NCBI GenBank assembly: GCA_003339415.1
Contig: PDHQ01000074.1
Coordinates: forward strand, 62,001-126,000
DNA: 64,000 nucleotides
Source: Ophiocordyceps camponoti-saundersi (nom. inval.)
Taxonomy: Eukaryota; Ascomycota; Sordariomycetes; Hypocreales; Ophiocordycipitaceae
Reading direction: 5' to 3'
Shown: positions 35,620-47,400 of the stretch, one piece after another
Layout: every line of letters begins with the position of its first letter
Numbering within the stretch: position 1 is the first letter of the stretch
Made by a program: the position numbers and the translations under genes
Notes under the pieces: model-generated
Databases searched by the model: none
Told to the model about the DNA's origin: nothing
What the model saw: only the letters and a program-made list of their open reading frames with translations

Positions 35620-36800
35620 AGTATATAATATATCAGGTCTTATTTTTATAGCAGGGTATAAAAGGGAGCCTATTTCCTTCTAATATTATAAAATTATATC
35701 TTTTCTAGGTTCTATAGTAGCTTTCTTAAGCTTAATTCCTAGTTTAGAAGGTATTTCAGACGTCCCTAAAGACTCTTTATTATATTCCTTTATCTTATTC
35801 CTTATATATTTCTCCTAAGATATATATAGTATTTTATTTGCTCTATTTATATTTATATTTATACCTAGAAAGTCTTCTAAATTTCCTAAGTCTTGTAAGG
35901 CTAGGTTCTTTCCTATTTAGCTAAATAGATTATTTATTATATTTTCCGTAGCCCCTATAACTAGGAAGTCGTCCACGTGGATAGCTATAGCTATATTTTT
36001 ATTTATATATATAAAAACCCCTTCGTCTATAGGTAAGGCTTTAAAGCCTACCTTTTCTAAGGTATTAGATAGGTAGTTATACTAGAGCTTAGGACTTTAT
36101 TTTAAGCTATATAATACTTTATTTAATTTTATAATAAGGTCTTTATTATCTTTATATAAAGGATACTGTTTATTATAGTATTATTTTATTATATAACCTT
36201 TAAAGCCTTCTAGGAATTTCACGTAAATATCTATATCTATATCTGCGTGAATAAAGGCATTCTTTATATCGTATTGTTTAATCGGCCAGTTATTTTTAAC
36301 TGCTATATTTAAAAGAATTCTTATAGATTCAGGCCTTACAGTTGTGGAAAAGGTATCTATATAATCTAATCCTTATATCTAGTTAAAACCTTGAATAACG
36401 AATCTAGATTTATATTTTAAAATATTATTATTATTATCCTTCTTTATTTTATAGACCTAGCGGCTGCCTAGAGCCTCCCTATCCCTTAGAAGGTCTGTTA
36501 TTTCCCAGGTTTTTTATCTTATTAATTCTTCTAATTTTAGAAGTATTAATTTATTCTATTCTTTAGCTTCTAAGCTTTTTATAGCTTGTTTATAATTCTT
36601 AGGCTTTATAGGATCTATATTTTCTAGAACGTGTAATATTAATTCTAGATTTGTATTTATTATAGTATTTATTTCGGGGTATTCTTTATATTCGTTATAA
36701 AACTCTGCTAGCTTTCTAGGTAGCTATATCTTAACTCGAGTTTTCAGATCCTTATTATTATTGTTATTATTATTTTCTATTAAAGAGTCTTTTTCTTTAT
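35620..36800 (-). pseudogene. Copia B reverse transcriptase domain
   Basis: The catalytic motif IHVDDFLVIGA is intact at about 35960-35990 on the minus strand, with the usual Tyr replaced by His. Upstream the frame follows copia RT to about 36600, where the Asn/Ser-rich linker from integrase begins. Stops occur at Gln/Trp codons, fewer than in copia A. Confidence 0.88.
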
Positions 36801-37870
36801 CTTGTTTATTATTTATTTCTTCCCTTTATTCTAGTATTTTATTAAAGGAAGGTATTGTATTAAAATTAAGGTCTTTATAGTTATTATTATTTATAAAGTT
36901 ATTTTCTAAGATTATTATATCTCGTGAAATAATAACTTTTCTTCTAGAAAAATCCTAGATTTTATAAGCGTTTTTAGAGTAACCTATAATAATACCTTTA
37001 AACGCTCTTATTTCTAGCTTATCTATAGGTTATTTATTTTTATAATATATTATACTACCGAAGACTTTTATATTATCTAATTCTAGAAGCAGTAAAGGCT
37101 TATTATATTTCTTTTCTAAAGGACTATAGCCTAAAGAGGTGTGAAAAGACCTGTTATATATATATACAGCAGCTAAAACAGCTTCCCCCTAAAGGTATTT
37201 AGGTAGGTTAGCTATATATAAAATAGCCCTTGCTTTATTTAAAATAGTACGGTTTATACGTTCTATTCTGCCGTTAGGTTCTAGGGTATTTTCAGGACTT
37301 ATATTATATTTTATACCGTTTCTAATATAGTAATCCTTTATAGGATATATAAATTCTTTAGCGTTATCTGAGAAGACTTCTTTTATAGTAGTCTTATTAC
37401 TATTATTTTCTAATAAGGCTTTTACCTCTAAGAATTTATTAAACGCTTTAGATTTCTCTTTTAAAAGAGATATATAAAGTTCTCTGCTATATACGTCTAT
37501 AAAGGTAATAAAGTACCTATATTTATTATATATAGGAGTGCCTATAGGTCCCTAGATATCTATAACTATTTTATCTAAGTATTTATAGTCTTTTCTAGAA
37601 GCCTGTTTATTTATTTTATTTGTAGCTTTTGCTTTTATATAGATTTCATAGTTTATAACTTTATTTTTATCTTCCTTGCTAATAATAGCTTTATTATTAT
37701 ACCTTTTTATTATTTTTATTAAAGAACGTAAGGATAAATGCCCTAGCCGAAGGTGCTAGAGGTATATGTCTATTTTTTCCTCTTTATTATTCTTTTTATT
37801 TATAGTTATATTATTTATAGTAGAAGTAAGGCTTAAATACTTAACTTTCTTTCCTTTCTATATAAGGAGA
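36801..37870 (-). pseudogene. Copia B GAG-pre-integrase and integrase
   Basis: The minus strand near 37735-37760 reads HLRLGHLSL, the His pair of the integrase zinc finger. A DDE core start (VIDI, stop, GPIGTPIYNKY) lies near 37545-37580, where the stop stands for the conserved Trp of DIWGP. The C-terminal half runs to about 36900. A few stops remain. Confidence 0.85.
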
Positions 37871-38600
37871 GGTAAATAATAAAGGCCTCCCTTAGTTATA
37901 GCAGTTACTATAAGCTTATTCTTTAAGTTATATAAAGAAAGTATATTATTGTTTATAATAGTTATTGTTTTCTTTAAACAGGACTAGCTTATAATATTAA
38001 CGCCTAATTCGGGTATAAAAAGACAATCTTTTAGTATAGATTTATTCTATGAGGTAGGGAATTTAAATACTAGGTCCCTAGACCTATAAACCTTTATATA
38101 AGAAGCTTTTCCCTAGTTAACTCTAGTATTTATATCTTTATAATTAGATAGTAAATTTTTATCTGCTACTATATGTTTTGTAGCGCCTGTGTCGTGTATA
38201 AAATACGTGTATTTCTTACTATCTAAAGAGCTATCTATATGTAAAGACTGTGTTTTTAGCAGTATTTGCTATATAGCGTTATAAGAAGTCTTTAAAGCTC
38301 CTATTAAATTGTTAGAGTTATTTATAGCGTTATTTGTTATATTATAGCATACCTCGGCTTCTGATTCTTCTTCTTCTTTAGCCTTAGAGTCTGTTTCTAC
38401 CGCCCTTCTAGGCGTAGGTGCTAAAGGAATGTCTATTTCTATAGGAGCCGTATCTATATCTGTTGTTATAAATATTTTCTTCGGCTTATCTGCTTCCGTA
38501 GCTTTAATATCTGAAGAGCCGAAGGTTCCGTAGCTTTTCCGTAAAGGCTTCTTTAAGGGCTTCTTTGTTACCCTATTTTCCTTAGGTTTAAAACCCTTCG
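37871..38600 (-). pseudogene. Copia B aspartic protease, DTGA intact
   Basis: The minus strand near 38183-38199 reads IHDTGATKHIVADKNLL, a complete copia protease active site, followed by YRSRDLVFKFP and IPELGVNI leading to the integrase. A Glu/Thr-rich spacer, about 38340-38520, separates it from Gag. Confidence 0.88.
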
Positions 38601-39300
38601 GGGCCTTTTCCGGGTAAAGGAAATAGTAGTCCTTATCGAAATGCCCGGGGAGCTTGCAGTAAGCATATTTAAAAGCCTTTTTCTGCTTTTTCTAAGGCTT
38701 CTTCGTAGCTAGAAAAGCCTAAGCCTCTTCCTCCGGGTTATTAGACTTATAGCGTTTTGCTTCGTCTAGTATATTAGCAAATAACTTGCCCAGGTTATAA
38801 GACCCTTCGTTATTATATAGGTCCTGCGTTATATACGTTATAAAGCCTTGGAAAGGCTCTGAAAGATTATTTAAAACCCACGTTATAAGGACTATTTCCG
38901 GGATTATAATATCCCTTACCTTAAGCTCTTCCTAAATAGCTTTCGTACGATTTAGGTAGTCCTCTATATTATAGGGCGTTGCCTTACCTATCTCTAGCAA
39001 TTCCTTAGTTAAAAGGAAATTACTTATAAAGGAAACGGGGTTATAAAGGTCCTTAAGTTTATCCTAGGCCTCTATTATAAAGCGAAGGTGCATTATCTAG
39101 GTAAGGGGCCTATCTTTAAGCTAAAGCCTTATAAGGGCTAAAGCCTCCTCTATTTTATTATAGGCTATAGTGCCCAGAGCCCCCTGAAGCTTCTCCCTAA
39201 TTAGGAGAGAGTCTATGCGTAAGGCCTAGTAGGTATAGTTAGCCGAGCCTAAAAGCTTAGCAAAAAGGTATTTTTTAGAGTTGCTTATGATTAGTTAATA
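38601..39300 (-). pseudogene. Copia B Gag
   Basis: The minus frame opens near 39285 with ISNSKKYLFAKLLGSANY and continues through ALRIDSLLIREKLQ to a zinc knuckle near 38640-38690. The knuckle reads YAYCKLPGHFDKDYYF: the first and last Cys of C-X2-C-X4-H-X4-C are now Tyr. The probable start codon reads ATA, which fits RIP of an ATG. Gag is well conserved with that of copia A. Confidence 0.85.
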
Positions 39301-39447
39301 AGGGATTTTTTAATGGAAAAGTGGGTCTGATAGGCTGATAGCGCCGAAAAAGAGGATTCGAAAGAGGTATTTTAAGGTGTGAAAATCTGAGTGGAAGGGG
39401 GTGAAAAAGAAGTTTGAAAAGTAAAGGTATCCCAGGTCAGAAAGCTA
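39301..39447 (-). other. Copia B 5' leader
   Basis: Non-coding sequence between the primer-binding site and gag. It still has many TpG and CpA dinucleotides. Confidence 0.5.
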
Positions 39448-39464
39448 AACCCGGGCTCATAACC
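39448..39464 (-). promoter_or_regulatory. Copia B primer-binding site (initiator tRNA-Met, internal)
   Basis: The plus strand carries CCCGGGCTCATAACC directly next to the 5' LTR. GGGCTCATAACC is the anticodon stem-loop sequence of eukaryotic initiator tRNA-Met with CAT as anticodon. Copia of Drosophila is known to prime from an internal half of this tRNA; I infer the same here. Confidence 0.65.
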
Positions 39465-40211
39465 TTAAAAGGTTATACACAGTGGAGATAAATAGTGACG
39501 GATTAGAAAAAAATATCACGTGATAGAATAAGAAGAGAGGTATCACGTGATAGTCAGATAGAGGAAAAAGATAAAGAATTAAAGGTAGGAGAGGTGATTA
39601 AATTATAAGTATAAGCTAATAATACTAACAAAGTAGGTGGGAAAACCCTCCTTCTTTTATAGACAATTTCTTAGTAATAAAGGTACTTTCCAAGATACTT
39701 CTAAGTCCTCGGCTATAGTACTCTGACGTAGCTATAAGACCTTCCTGCCCCCTTGTTTATAGGTATTTTCCTTCTTTAGTTATTTAACTTAGAAGATCGA
39801 GGATTTGCGGTAAGACTTATATGTGATGTATACGATCGAGGCTATGCAAGCGCTTAGGCTCGCGTACGCTTGGGCCCTGTAAGCGCGTACGCTTGGGCCC
39901 TATAAGCGCTATGTGTGAGACCCTGTAAGCGCTGTGTGACAGGCGCTGTGGGGCCTGTGGGTATGCTATAGTGAGTCCCTATAAGGCCCTAGTGTATATA
40001 GCTTATTCCTCTTTTATACTATAAGTCTTAGGCTATATTATAGGCTTATCTCTTATCTGATTAAGATAAAAAAATATATATTATATAGCGTTTTAAAAGG
40101 GCTTTCATATAATATAAATATTGCCTTAGAAAACTAGCTTTAAGTATTTATAAATAATTATATAAGCCTATTATAGCTATATATAGCTGTATTTTTATGT
40201 TTACTCTTACA
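39465..40211 (-). repeat. Copia B 5' LTR
   Basis: 747 bp, direct repeat of 33953-34699, followed by the target duplication CTTTA at 40212-40216. Confidence 0.95.
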
Positions 40212-40216
40212 CTTTA

Positions 40217-41135
40217 TTAATATAAAATAACTTAAGAGGGTTTAAAGTATATACGGTATACGCACTTAAGGTTATAGTTTATATATAGCTTACGCGCGGC
40301 CTATACGCAGCGCTAACTAATTATATATAGCTATATACGCCCCGCGCCCGTTATATATATAAACTTAACTAAGCACTCCTACGTAACTTAGCTATTTAGG
40401 CATAGCCTAAATCCTTTATAAAACTTAATAGTTACTTTTAAACTTATTTTAAATCTTAATAATAAAATAATAAGTATATAAATTTAAACTTAGATAAATT
40501 AAAAAGCTAAAAAATATATAATTAAAAAAAGGATTGCTTTTATAAATAATATAATTATTTCTTTAATCTTAGACTCTTTTTAAGTTTATCTTTTTAGTTA
40601 AATTATATTATAAGAATAAATTAAGAAATTAAAAAATTAACTTTTTCTAAACTTAAATAGTAAAAAAAATTACTAAATAATATTATTTTATAATTATATA
40701 GAAAAAGGGGCTATAAGATTAGCTATATTAGTCCTCTTTTTTAAATAAAGCTATATAAGATTACTAAGACCTTAAAGTTTAATAAATTAAGGAATCTTAT
40801 ATAAAATTAAATTTTCTAACTTACTTTAAGAAATTAAATATCTCTTAGATTTAATCTTATATTATTATTATCTAAACTTAAGATATTTATAATAATATAA
40901 AAATACCTATATATTAAGTTATTTTACGCTTTTAATTTATTTACTAAGTATAATTAGTTTAAACGCTAAGCTTACTAAATATAAATATAGTCTAATAAGA
41001 GTAAAAAAAATAATATCTTTATAATATATATATATTAAAAGATATAAGTTAATAATAATAAATTTATAACTATTAATATTATCTATCTATACTCTTTTAT
41101 ATTTACTATATAATATATATATAAAGGATAGCACG
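40217..41135. other. Very AT-rich unassigned stretch
   Basis: No frame or motif could be supported. It was contiguous with 33947 before copia B inserted, so it may be the 5' end of gypsy E. A marked rise in GC begins near 41130. Confidence 0.4.
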
Positions 41136-42360
41136 GATATAGGGAAGCCTCTTACGGAAATATATATTATTACTTAAATCGTACCTTATACGAATTAGGA
41201 GGTAGGAGGTAGCTTAGATAAGGAGAAAGAGGGTATAGAAGTAGAGTATTATCTAGCTATATAGCTGCTCTTCCTCGTACGAAGAAGGAAAGGTATCTAT
41301 CTCTAATTATACTTAATTTAAGTTACCTTTACTTTCCCTTATCTATATATATATATAAAGACTACTTAATACTAATTAGTAATTATACTAGTTATTATTA
41401 GTTAACTATAAATTAGCTAAAGTAATAAGATAGGTTTTATACGATACCGAAGAGCCCTTATGCCCGCTATCGACTAATACCTATACTTTTACCTTACTTC
41501 TTAATATTAGTTCTTACCGAAGAGCTATATTATACCCGGTGCTACTATTAAGACTAAAAGATTCAGGTAATATACGATACCTACTAATAATAAAGTCTTT
41601 ACCGAAGAGCTATTTTAGGCCCGGTACTTTTTACTAGTTATACGATATTACCTTTAATAGTATTCCGGAAACGTAATAATAATAATATAGCTTCTATAAC
41701 TCTAGAAATTAAATAAAAAGCGGCAAATATATTAACTATAATAATAATAATAAATAACTCTTTAGCTTTATATAATAAAATAATAGAAAGTAGCGAAGTT
41801 AACCCTTATATTTAAAACTAAAGTATAAACTTAGTTTATTAGAATATATAACCTAACCTTATATAACCCCCCGATAAGGTTAAATTAATAACGTTTATTA
41901 CCTAGTAGATATATAATATTATTTACTTTAACCTTTACGAGGATAACTTTCTTTATATAATCTAATCGGAACTTTAGGGATAGACTTACTATTAGCTAAA
42001 ATATATTTACCGCACGTTCCTAAAAAAACTAACTTAAATTATAATCGCACGATACGTCCTATTACTTAGCTAAGGTATATTAATTAAATAATTTATATAA
42101 CTTCTTAAAGCTAACTTAGAAGACGTTTTACCCCCTAACTTATAAGGAGCCCCTTTAACATAGTTAGATAACCCTCCTCTTTCTAAACTAACTCTTCTAA
42201 ATCGTATAATATAAGCTTTAAACTTAATATAGCCTCCTAAGTTAAGATATATCTTAATATAGCTACTATAAAGTATCTTAGCTAAATACTTACTTTATAT
42301 AACTTATATATATAAGTTATATAAGTTAATATATATATAATTATAGCTACCCTTAAATAC
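41136..42360 (+). other. Candidate 5' LTR/leader of copia H
   Basis: GC content rises here and direct repeats occur (see 41440-41625). The position upstream of a plus-strand copia Gag suggests an LTR and leader, but no second LTR copy is in the window to prove it. Confidence 0.35.
41440..41625 (+). repeat. Three-copy TACCGAAGAGC repeat
   Basis: TACCGAAGAGC occurs near 41443, 41515 and 41599. Each is followed after a few bases by a TATTATGCCCGGT-like block. Spacing is about 70-85 bp. Confidence 0.7.
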
Positions 42361-42940
42361 CCTAACTTATACTTTCCCGGAAATAATAAATTAAGCTTTA
42401 ACAAGTATTATATAAGTTTACTAACTGCTACTAATATAATAAGTTATAAATAAACTAATCTCTCTAGATAAGGTTATCGCCTTTCTTAAAGGTTAGCAAA
42501 AAGATTAGAATTATATAAAGTAGCCGTATAATATACTAATTAATAAAGCTAGGATTTTTATTAGCTATTACTCTTATATTAATATAATAGAGGACTAATT
42601 TTACGTTATTTTTCCGGATATTCTTTTAGATAAAGCTTAAGACTATTATTTATATTTTATCGAATCGGATAAGCGATAGAATAAAATTTACACTCTTTTA
42701 GATATATATTTTAATACTTATACGAATTACTTACTATATTAAATAAATTAAACTACTTTTTCTTTTAATATTATATAATATAAAAACCCTAATAAAAGTA
42801 TAATAGATTTACTAAATACCTTTCTTAATAAACTCCGACTTATTTAATAAGCTCTTAAACTTAACTATTAGGGAGAAAAATAACTTCTTATTACTATTAT
42901 ATAAGCTTACCGTAGCGTCTTAGAACTCGAATTAGCTATA
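42361..42940 (+). pseudogene. Copia H Gag, first part
   Basis: The plus frame reads LDKVIAFLKG, QNYIKQPYNILINKARIF and IEDQFYVIFPDILLDKAQDYYLYFI. It continues through a second conserved region, IDLLNTFLNKLRLIQQALKL. This Gag is clearly related to that of copia G (minus strand, about 29.8 kb), which has DILTGLAQLYYFYYL at the same point. Gypsy B interrupts it at 42945, and the reading continues on the far side at 60349. Confidence 0.65.
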
Positions 42941-42945
42941 ATATT
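42941..42945. repeat. Gypsy B target-site duplication, left (ATATT)
   Basis: Identical to 60344-60348. Confidence 0.8.
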
Positions 42946-43245
42946 TATTATAGGACTAGTTAAAGGGATACTTATTTGCTAAGCTATATATAATAATAAT
43001 TACGTATAGCGAGCTTTTAAGGAAGCCGCACTCTAGCGTGCTAAATAGCTATATATACCGCTCTTTCCTTTAGAGCCTATTTGCCTCCCTATTTAATTAT
43101 CTTTTCTATTCCGTTCCTTCTAATCTTTCCGCTATAAGCCTCTAAGCTAGATAGCGGCAGCCTTATTATTTAATCGTAAGGCTAATCTATAAGTCTAATA
43201 TTTAGGTTAATAACCCGAATATAATATAAGGGCTAGACCTTAATA
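42946..43245 (-). repeat. Gypsy B 3' LTR
   Basis: 300 bp, direct repeat of 60044-60343. Differences are RIP-type transitions. Confidence 0.93.
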
Positions 43246-43410
43246 TAAGGTCCCTTCCCTTACTTATAGGCGCGGGATCCGATATAAGGTGCGCGGTAAG
43301 GTTAGGTAAAAAATTTTCCGCTAAGTTACCCGGTCCGCCCCACTTTTCTATAACTTTTATAGCGCCTACCTATTAAACCCTTTATTCCTTCCCTTCCTTC
43401 TTTTATAGCC

Positions 43411-43435
43411 TTATTATTATTATTATTATTATTAA

Positions 43436-43467
<32 letters not shown>

Positions 43468-43470
43468 GTA
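43411..43470. repeat. (ATT)n microsatellite
   Basis: About 19 ATT units with one imperfection (AAT) near the middle. Confidence 0.9.
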
Positions 43471-43479
43471 AGGGAATCC

Positions 43480-45040
43480 GCTATTTAGTTTATAGAGATA
43501 AGGCTTTTAATATTTTTCTTATTATTTAGGGATATCTACGCCTCTATATATTACTATAGCGGCCGCCGCTCAGCTAGCGAGTTTTCTTTATAAAGCTAAA
43601 GAAGAATAAGCTTAAGAACTTTAGTTTATCGCTATCGCGGCTATTACCGCTACTAATACTACTATTACTACTACTACCGATATCGTTAAGGTCGAGGATA
43701 ATAATAATAATAACGACGAAGATAATAATAATAAAGGCGGCGACGAAAATAGTAATAAAGACGAAGTTAATAAGGATAATAATAGAGGCCTCAGTTTAAA
43801 GGCGGAATTCCCGGCTTTTAATACTTAGTTCGAGGAACGTTATAGCCGTAAGCCGACCCGTAATAGTTATCGCCCTTCTCTTTCCCCTCTTCCCTTTTCT
43901 TCTTCTTCTACTTCTCCTCCTCCTCTATCTCCTAAGGTAAGCCTTTTCTTAACTTACCTCGCGGCTTTATCGTATAGGACTTATTAATCCTATATCTAAG
44001 AGGGCGACTTATCTATCGTAGAGAGCGTATTACTAATATTATCGGGTATTTCTTAGGTTGTTATATAGAGAAGCTCTTAGCCTAAGGCCCCTTATCGGTT
44101 TTCTCCTTCTCCTCCTCTTACTAAAGTAAGTCTTTTTTCTTAACTTATCTAGTAGCTTTCTATATAAGACTCGTCGATCCCGTAACTAGGAGGGCGAGTT
44201 ATTTAGTAAGGTTTTTTTTAGCTAATATTAGGTTTTCCTTAAACTATTATGCGGAAAAAGTCCCGGGCTAAGACTCTCGCTCCCGCTCCCGCTCCCGCTC
44301 CCTCTCCTTCGCCTCCTCCCGCCTCCGCCGCTAACCCTATTAATAATAAAGATAACGACGATAATAACGAAGATAATAAGGGTAGCGATAAATAAGCTAA
44401 TAAAGCTTTTCGGGAGTATCTATATTTTTATTATATAAAGTAAGGATATAAGTATCGTAATTAAGCTACTACGCTAAAACGTGCGGGGAAGCAGAAACCT
44501 TATATATCTTATACGGAATATATGCCTTTATATCGAACTTATACGCTTGCCCCTTAGCTCTTAGTTTTAGCTTATATAGCGTAATATATTACTACTAAGA
44601 CTAAGCAGCCGCCTATAATAATAAGAGTAAATAATATTCTTCGGGCGTTAATTATTATTACTTAAGCCTTAACGATATTAGCTAAGCTTAAGCTTATATA
44701 TAGCGATACTCCCCTTATTATAAAGTAAGTTTCTCTAATCTTATAATATAGAACGCGGAAAGCTAATTTTTCTCTCTAAAGAGTATATCGATACTATCCT
44801 CGACGTCGCCCCCCCTTATACGCCTTCGGGCTCCGGGGGGGTAGCTAATACCCTTTTATTAGAAGACCGGGTCGCCGCTCTTAAGCGCGCTACCGCTACT
44901 ATTACTACTACGCTTACGCTTATGTCCGCGCCTGCCGCCGCCGCCGCTAAACCGATAATACCGACGCCGTCACGCCGCCGCCGTTACCTAGCTAGGGAGT
45001 CGTTATCTGCTAAAAGGAGGCGTAATTAGATATAATATAA
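43480..45040 (+). pseudogene. Plus-strand ORF in the 3' part of gypsy B
   Basis: A frame of about 500 codons runs opposite to gypsy B pol, between its integrase end and its 3' LTR, with stops mainly at probable Gln codons. In order it shows an Ala-rich start (TIAAAAQLASFLYKAKEE), a Thr-rich run and an Asp/Asn tract (KVEDNNNNNDEDNNNKGG) near 43685-43730. Then come a Ser/Pro-rich stretch near 43865-43945, an Ala-Pro/Ser-Pro repeat near 44275-44320, a second acidic tract, and a basic C-terminal part with RTYTLAPQLLVLAYIAQYI. It is GC-richer than its surroundings. I do not recognise it. It could be an accessory gene of the element or a remnant of an older insertion. Confidence 0.45.
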
Positions 45041-45199
45041 GGGGGGGGGGTTATATTTTCCGCGCCTATTAGTACGCTTTTTAATATAATCCCGCTATTA
45101 GCCGTTTTGCCGTATATTTCCTAATAACCTGCTTATTATTATATATAGCTAGTCTATATAAAGCTTTATAGCGATTAAGAGCGGCGGTGCCCTTAAGTT

Positions 45200-46700
45200 T
45201 TACTAAAGGTTCTTATATTAGGTCTTAATAACCTTTCTATTTAACGAAGACTTCCTATTTCCTACCTTTACTTACCTTCTTCTATTTAGCTAAGATAATC
45301 TCTTTAACCTCCTATTCTTCTTCCCTATTAATTAATATTATAAGAGGCTATAAATTAGTAACTTCCTATTTAGGCAAGGGGTCTAAAGCTACCCTCTTAA
45401 GTAAATCTATATTAAAGCGATTATAAGCTTCTATTAGTAATCCCGTAAGTTTAATAAGGGAAAGGTTAATAACCCGTATTATCGTAAACTTAGTATTCTT
45501 CTAATCGAGCTTCTTCTTAGGTTATATATTAGGGAAATTACGTAGATTAAGCTAAACCTTACCGCTAACTTTAAAGCGCTTAGCCGCTTATCGATTTTTA
45601 TTAGCTTAAAACTCCTAAGTTTACGAGGATAAAATATTAGCGGCCTAATATAGGTTTATTACTTATTATAATTATCTTACGAATTCCTTAGCCTAGCCCT
45701 TAAAATTCCTTATTAATAATTACGAAGTATCGAAGTTTAATAATATTATTATTAGGGCTTAAAACTTATAAGTTACGAAGAATAGCGTTATCTTTATAGC
45801 CGAGTAAACTTTACTATTTAGCGTAAGCTAAGCTACGGGAAGCTATTTATCTTAGTTATCTTAGTTATAAGAGACTACTACTTAGAAGTAAGCTTATATA
45901 TCTTAATTAACCCTCTTATACCCTTTATTAGTTTATAAGTAGTAGGCTATATTAAGTATTTAATTAATCCCGTAAAGTTAGCAAAAATAGCTTTAGAATT
46001 CGCCCGTTTAGTTAGTTCCTCTATTACTTATAATAGTACTTAGCTATTAGTAAAACTATATAAAATACTAGAGAAACCGCTTTATATAAAGCGGAGCGTT
46101 TATTAAAGGTATCGGCTTAAGTAAGATCTTCTTACTAAGTTAGTCTTTAATTACCTATAAGTGCTTATTTCCGCGTTTTATAAGCGGAAAGTTTATTATA
46201 AAATCTATCTATATATATTAGTAAAACTAATCTAAAGTAGGTAATAACTTAAGGAGGGTAGCTTAATATTATTTCTAAGCCTTAGTCTTATTATAGGTAT
46301 TATAGTTCTTAAGAAATTAACGAATATATTATTATTAAAGCGGCTAAAAGAAATTATAAGTTATAAGGGCTACTATACTTTCCCTCCTTAAGTAACTAAT
46401 TAGGGCTAAATTATAAATTATTTAGATAAGATAATTCTATAATATATTAAGCGGGGAGGCTAGTGCCTTTTTAAAGTCCTCTATTATAGTAACCGAGGCT
46501 CCTAAGACTTAAAGCTTATTATAAGAATATAGTCTTCTTTTAGCGTTAATATAATAATTTATAATTTAAACCTTAAGCTATAGCTTTAGAGATAGTAAGC
46601 GGTCTCCTCTTATTATAGCTTAATATACTTCCTAGAAGATAGAGTCTTATAATACTATCTTATTTTAGAGTTCCTAAAGCTTATTATTAAAGAAAACTTA
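45200..46700 (-). pseudogene. Gypsy B integrase
   Basis: This minus-strand frame lies downstream of RNase H and shows a Lys/Arg-rich core region with RGLIKIYKLTSK near 45900. The C-terminal part extends to about 45200. Catalytic residues could not be assigned securely because all frames are heavily altered; identification rests on position in the polyprotein and general content. Confidence 0.6.
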
Positions 46701-47400
46701 AGTTTCTAATAAAGCGTTATCCCGTAAATTTATAGCGTTTTCCGTAGCTATACTTATATTTTATTATTTATCTTCTCCTTCCTCCTTTTCCGGGATATTA
46801 GTAAAGTCCCTTAAGGTATCGATTACTATAGCTTATAAGTAGAATTATAAAGCTTCTTTAGGAATTATTTATATAAAATAGGCGTTTTCCTCCTTCGTAG
46901 TTAAGGGTTTATCTTAATCCTTATAGGAAAGAGCGTCTAAGACCGCGGCTTATTTACTAAGTTAATAATAAATCTTAAAATTAAATCGTAATAGGTACTC
47001 GGCCTAACGCGCTTATTATTCTAAAAGGTGCCGGCAAGTTATAAAATACTCTAAGTTCTTATAATTAGTAATAATATTAAAATTATTATAACTATATAAT
47101 TTAGTATACTACTACTCTAAGTATTTAATAATTACTAATATCTCCTTATTATATATAGGATAGTTATATTTAGCCGCGTTTATTTTTACGGAAAAGAACG
47201 CTACTAGTCGTTTCTATCTATCTTATTCCTAGTAAAGATAACCTCTTATAGTATAAATACTAATATCTGCCTCTAAAAACGTAAGGTCCCCGAAGTTTTA
47301 TTTTACTAATAAAGGGGCTCTTATAAATAAATTCTTAATTTCCTAGAAAGCTTACTCCTAATTTAAGCCTTAGATAAACTTAACTTTTTTCTTAGTTAGG
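46701..47400 (-). pseudogene. Gypsy B RNase H
   Basis: The minus strand near 47120-47220 reads RLVAFFSVKINAAKYNYPIY, then NKEILVIIKYLE, the RNase H block of Ty3/gypsy elements (consensus PVAFFSRKL, NY.IYDKELLAII). A following ITNYKNLEYFI block corresponds to TDHKNLEYF with Asp to Asn and His to Tyr changes. Continues into integrase. Confidence 0.85.

Larger units (their letters stand above)
33953..40211 (-). mobile_element. Ty1/copia LTR retrotransposon, copia B
   Basis: Two 747-bp LTRs flank a minus-strand gag-pol with all copia domains, and the target duplication is CTTTA. On the minus strand the polypurine tract AAGGGAGGC abuts the 3' LTR at 34700, and a primer site related to the initiator tRNA abuts the 5' LTR. 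It keeps more CpA/TpG than any other large element here, contains a long clean RNase H frame and an intact protease motif, and so appears to be the youngest large insertion. It is related to copia A, with a similar RNase H and integrase, but has a different LTR. Confidence 0.95.

Noticed and set aside
43411..43470. A LINE tail marking another insertion
   Set aside because: The ATT repeat has no LINE 3' sequence on either side and no matching target duplication was found, so it is listed only as a microsatellite.
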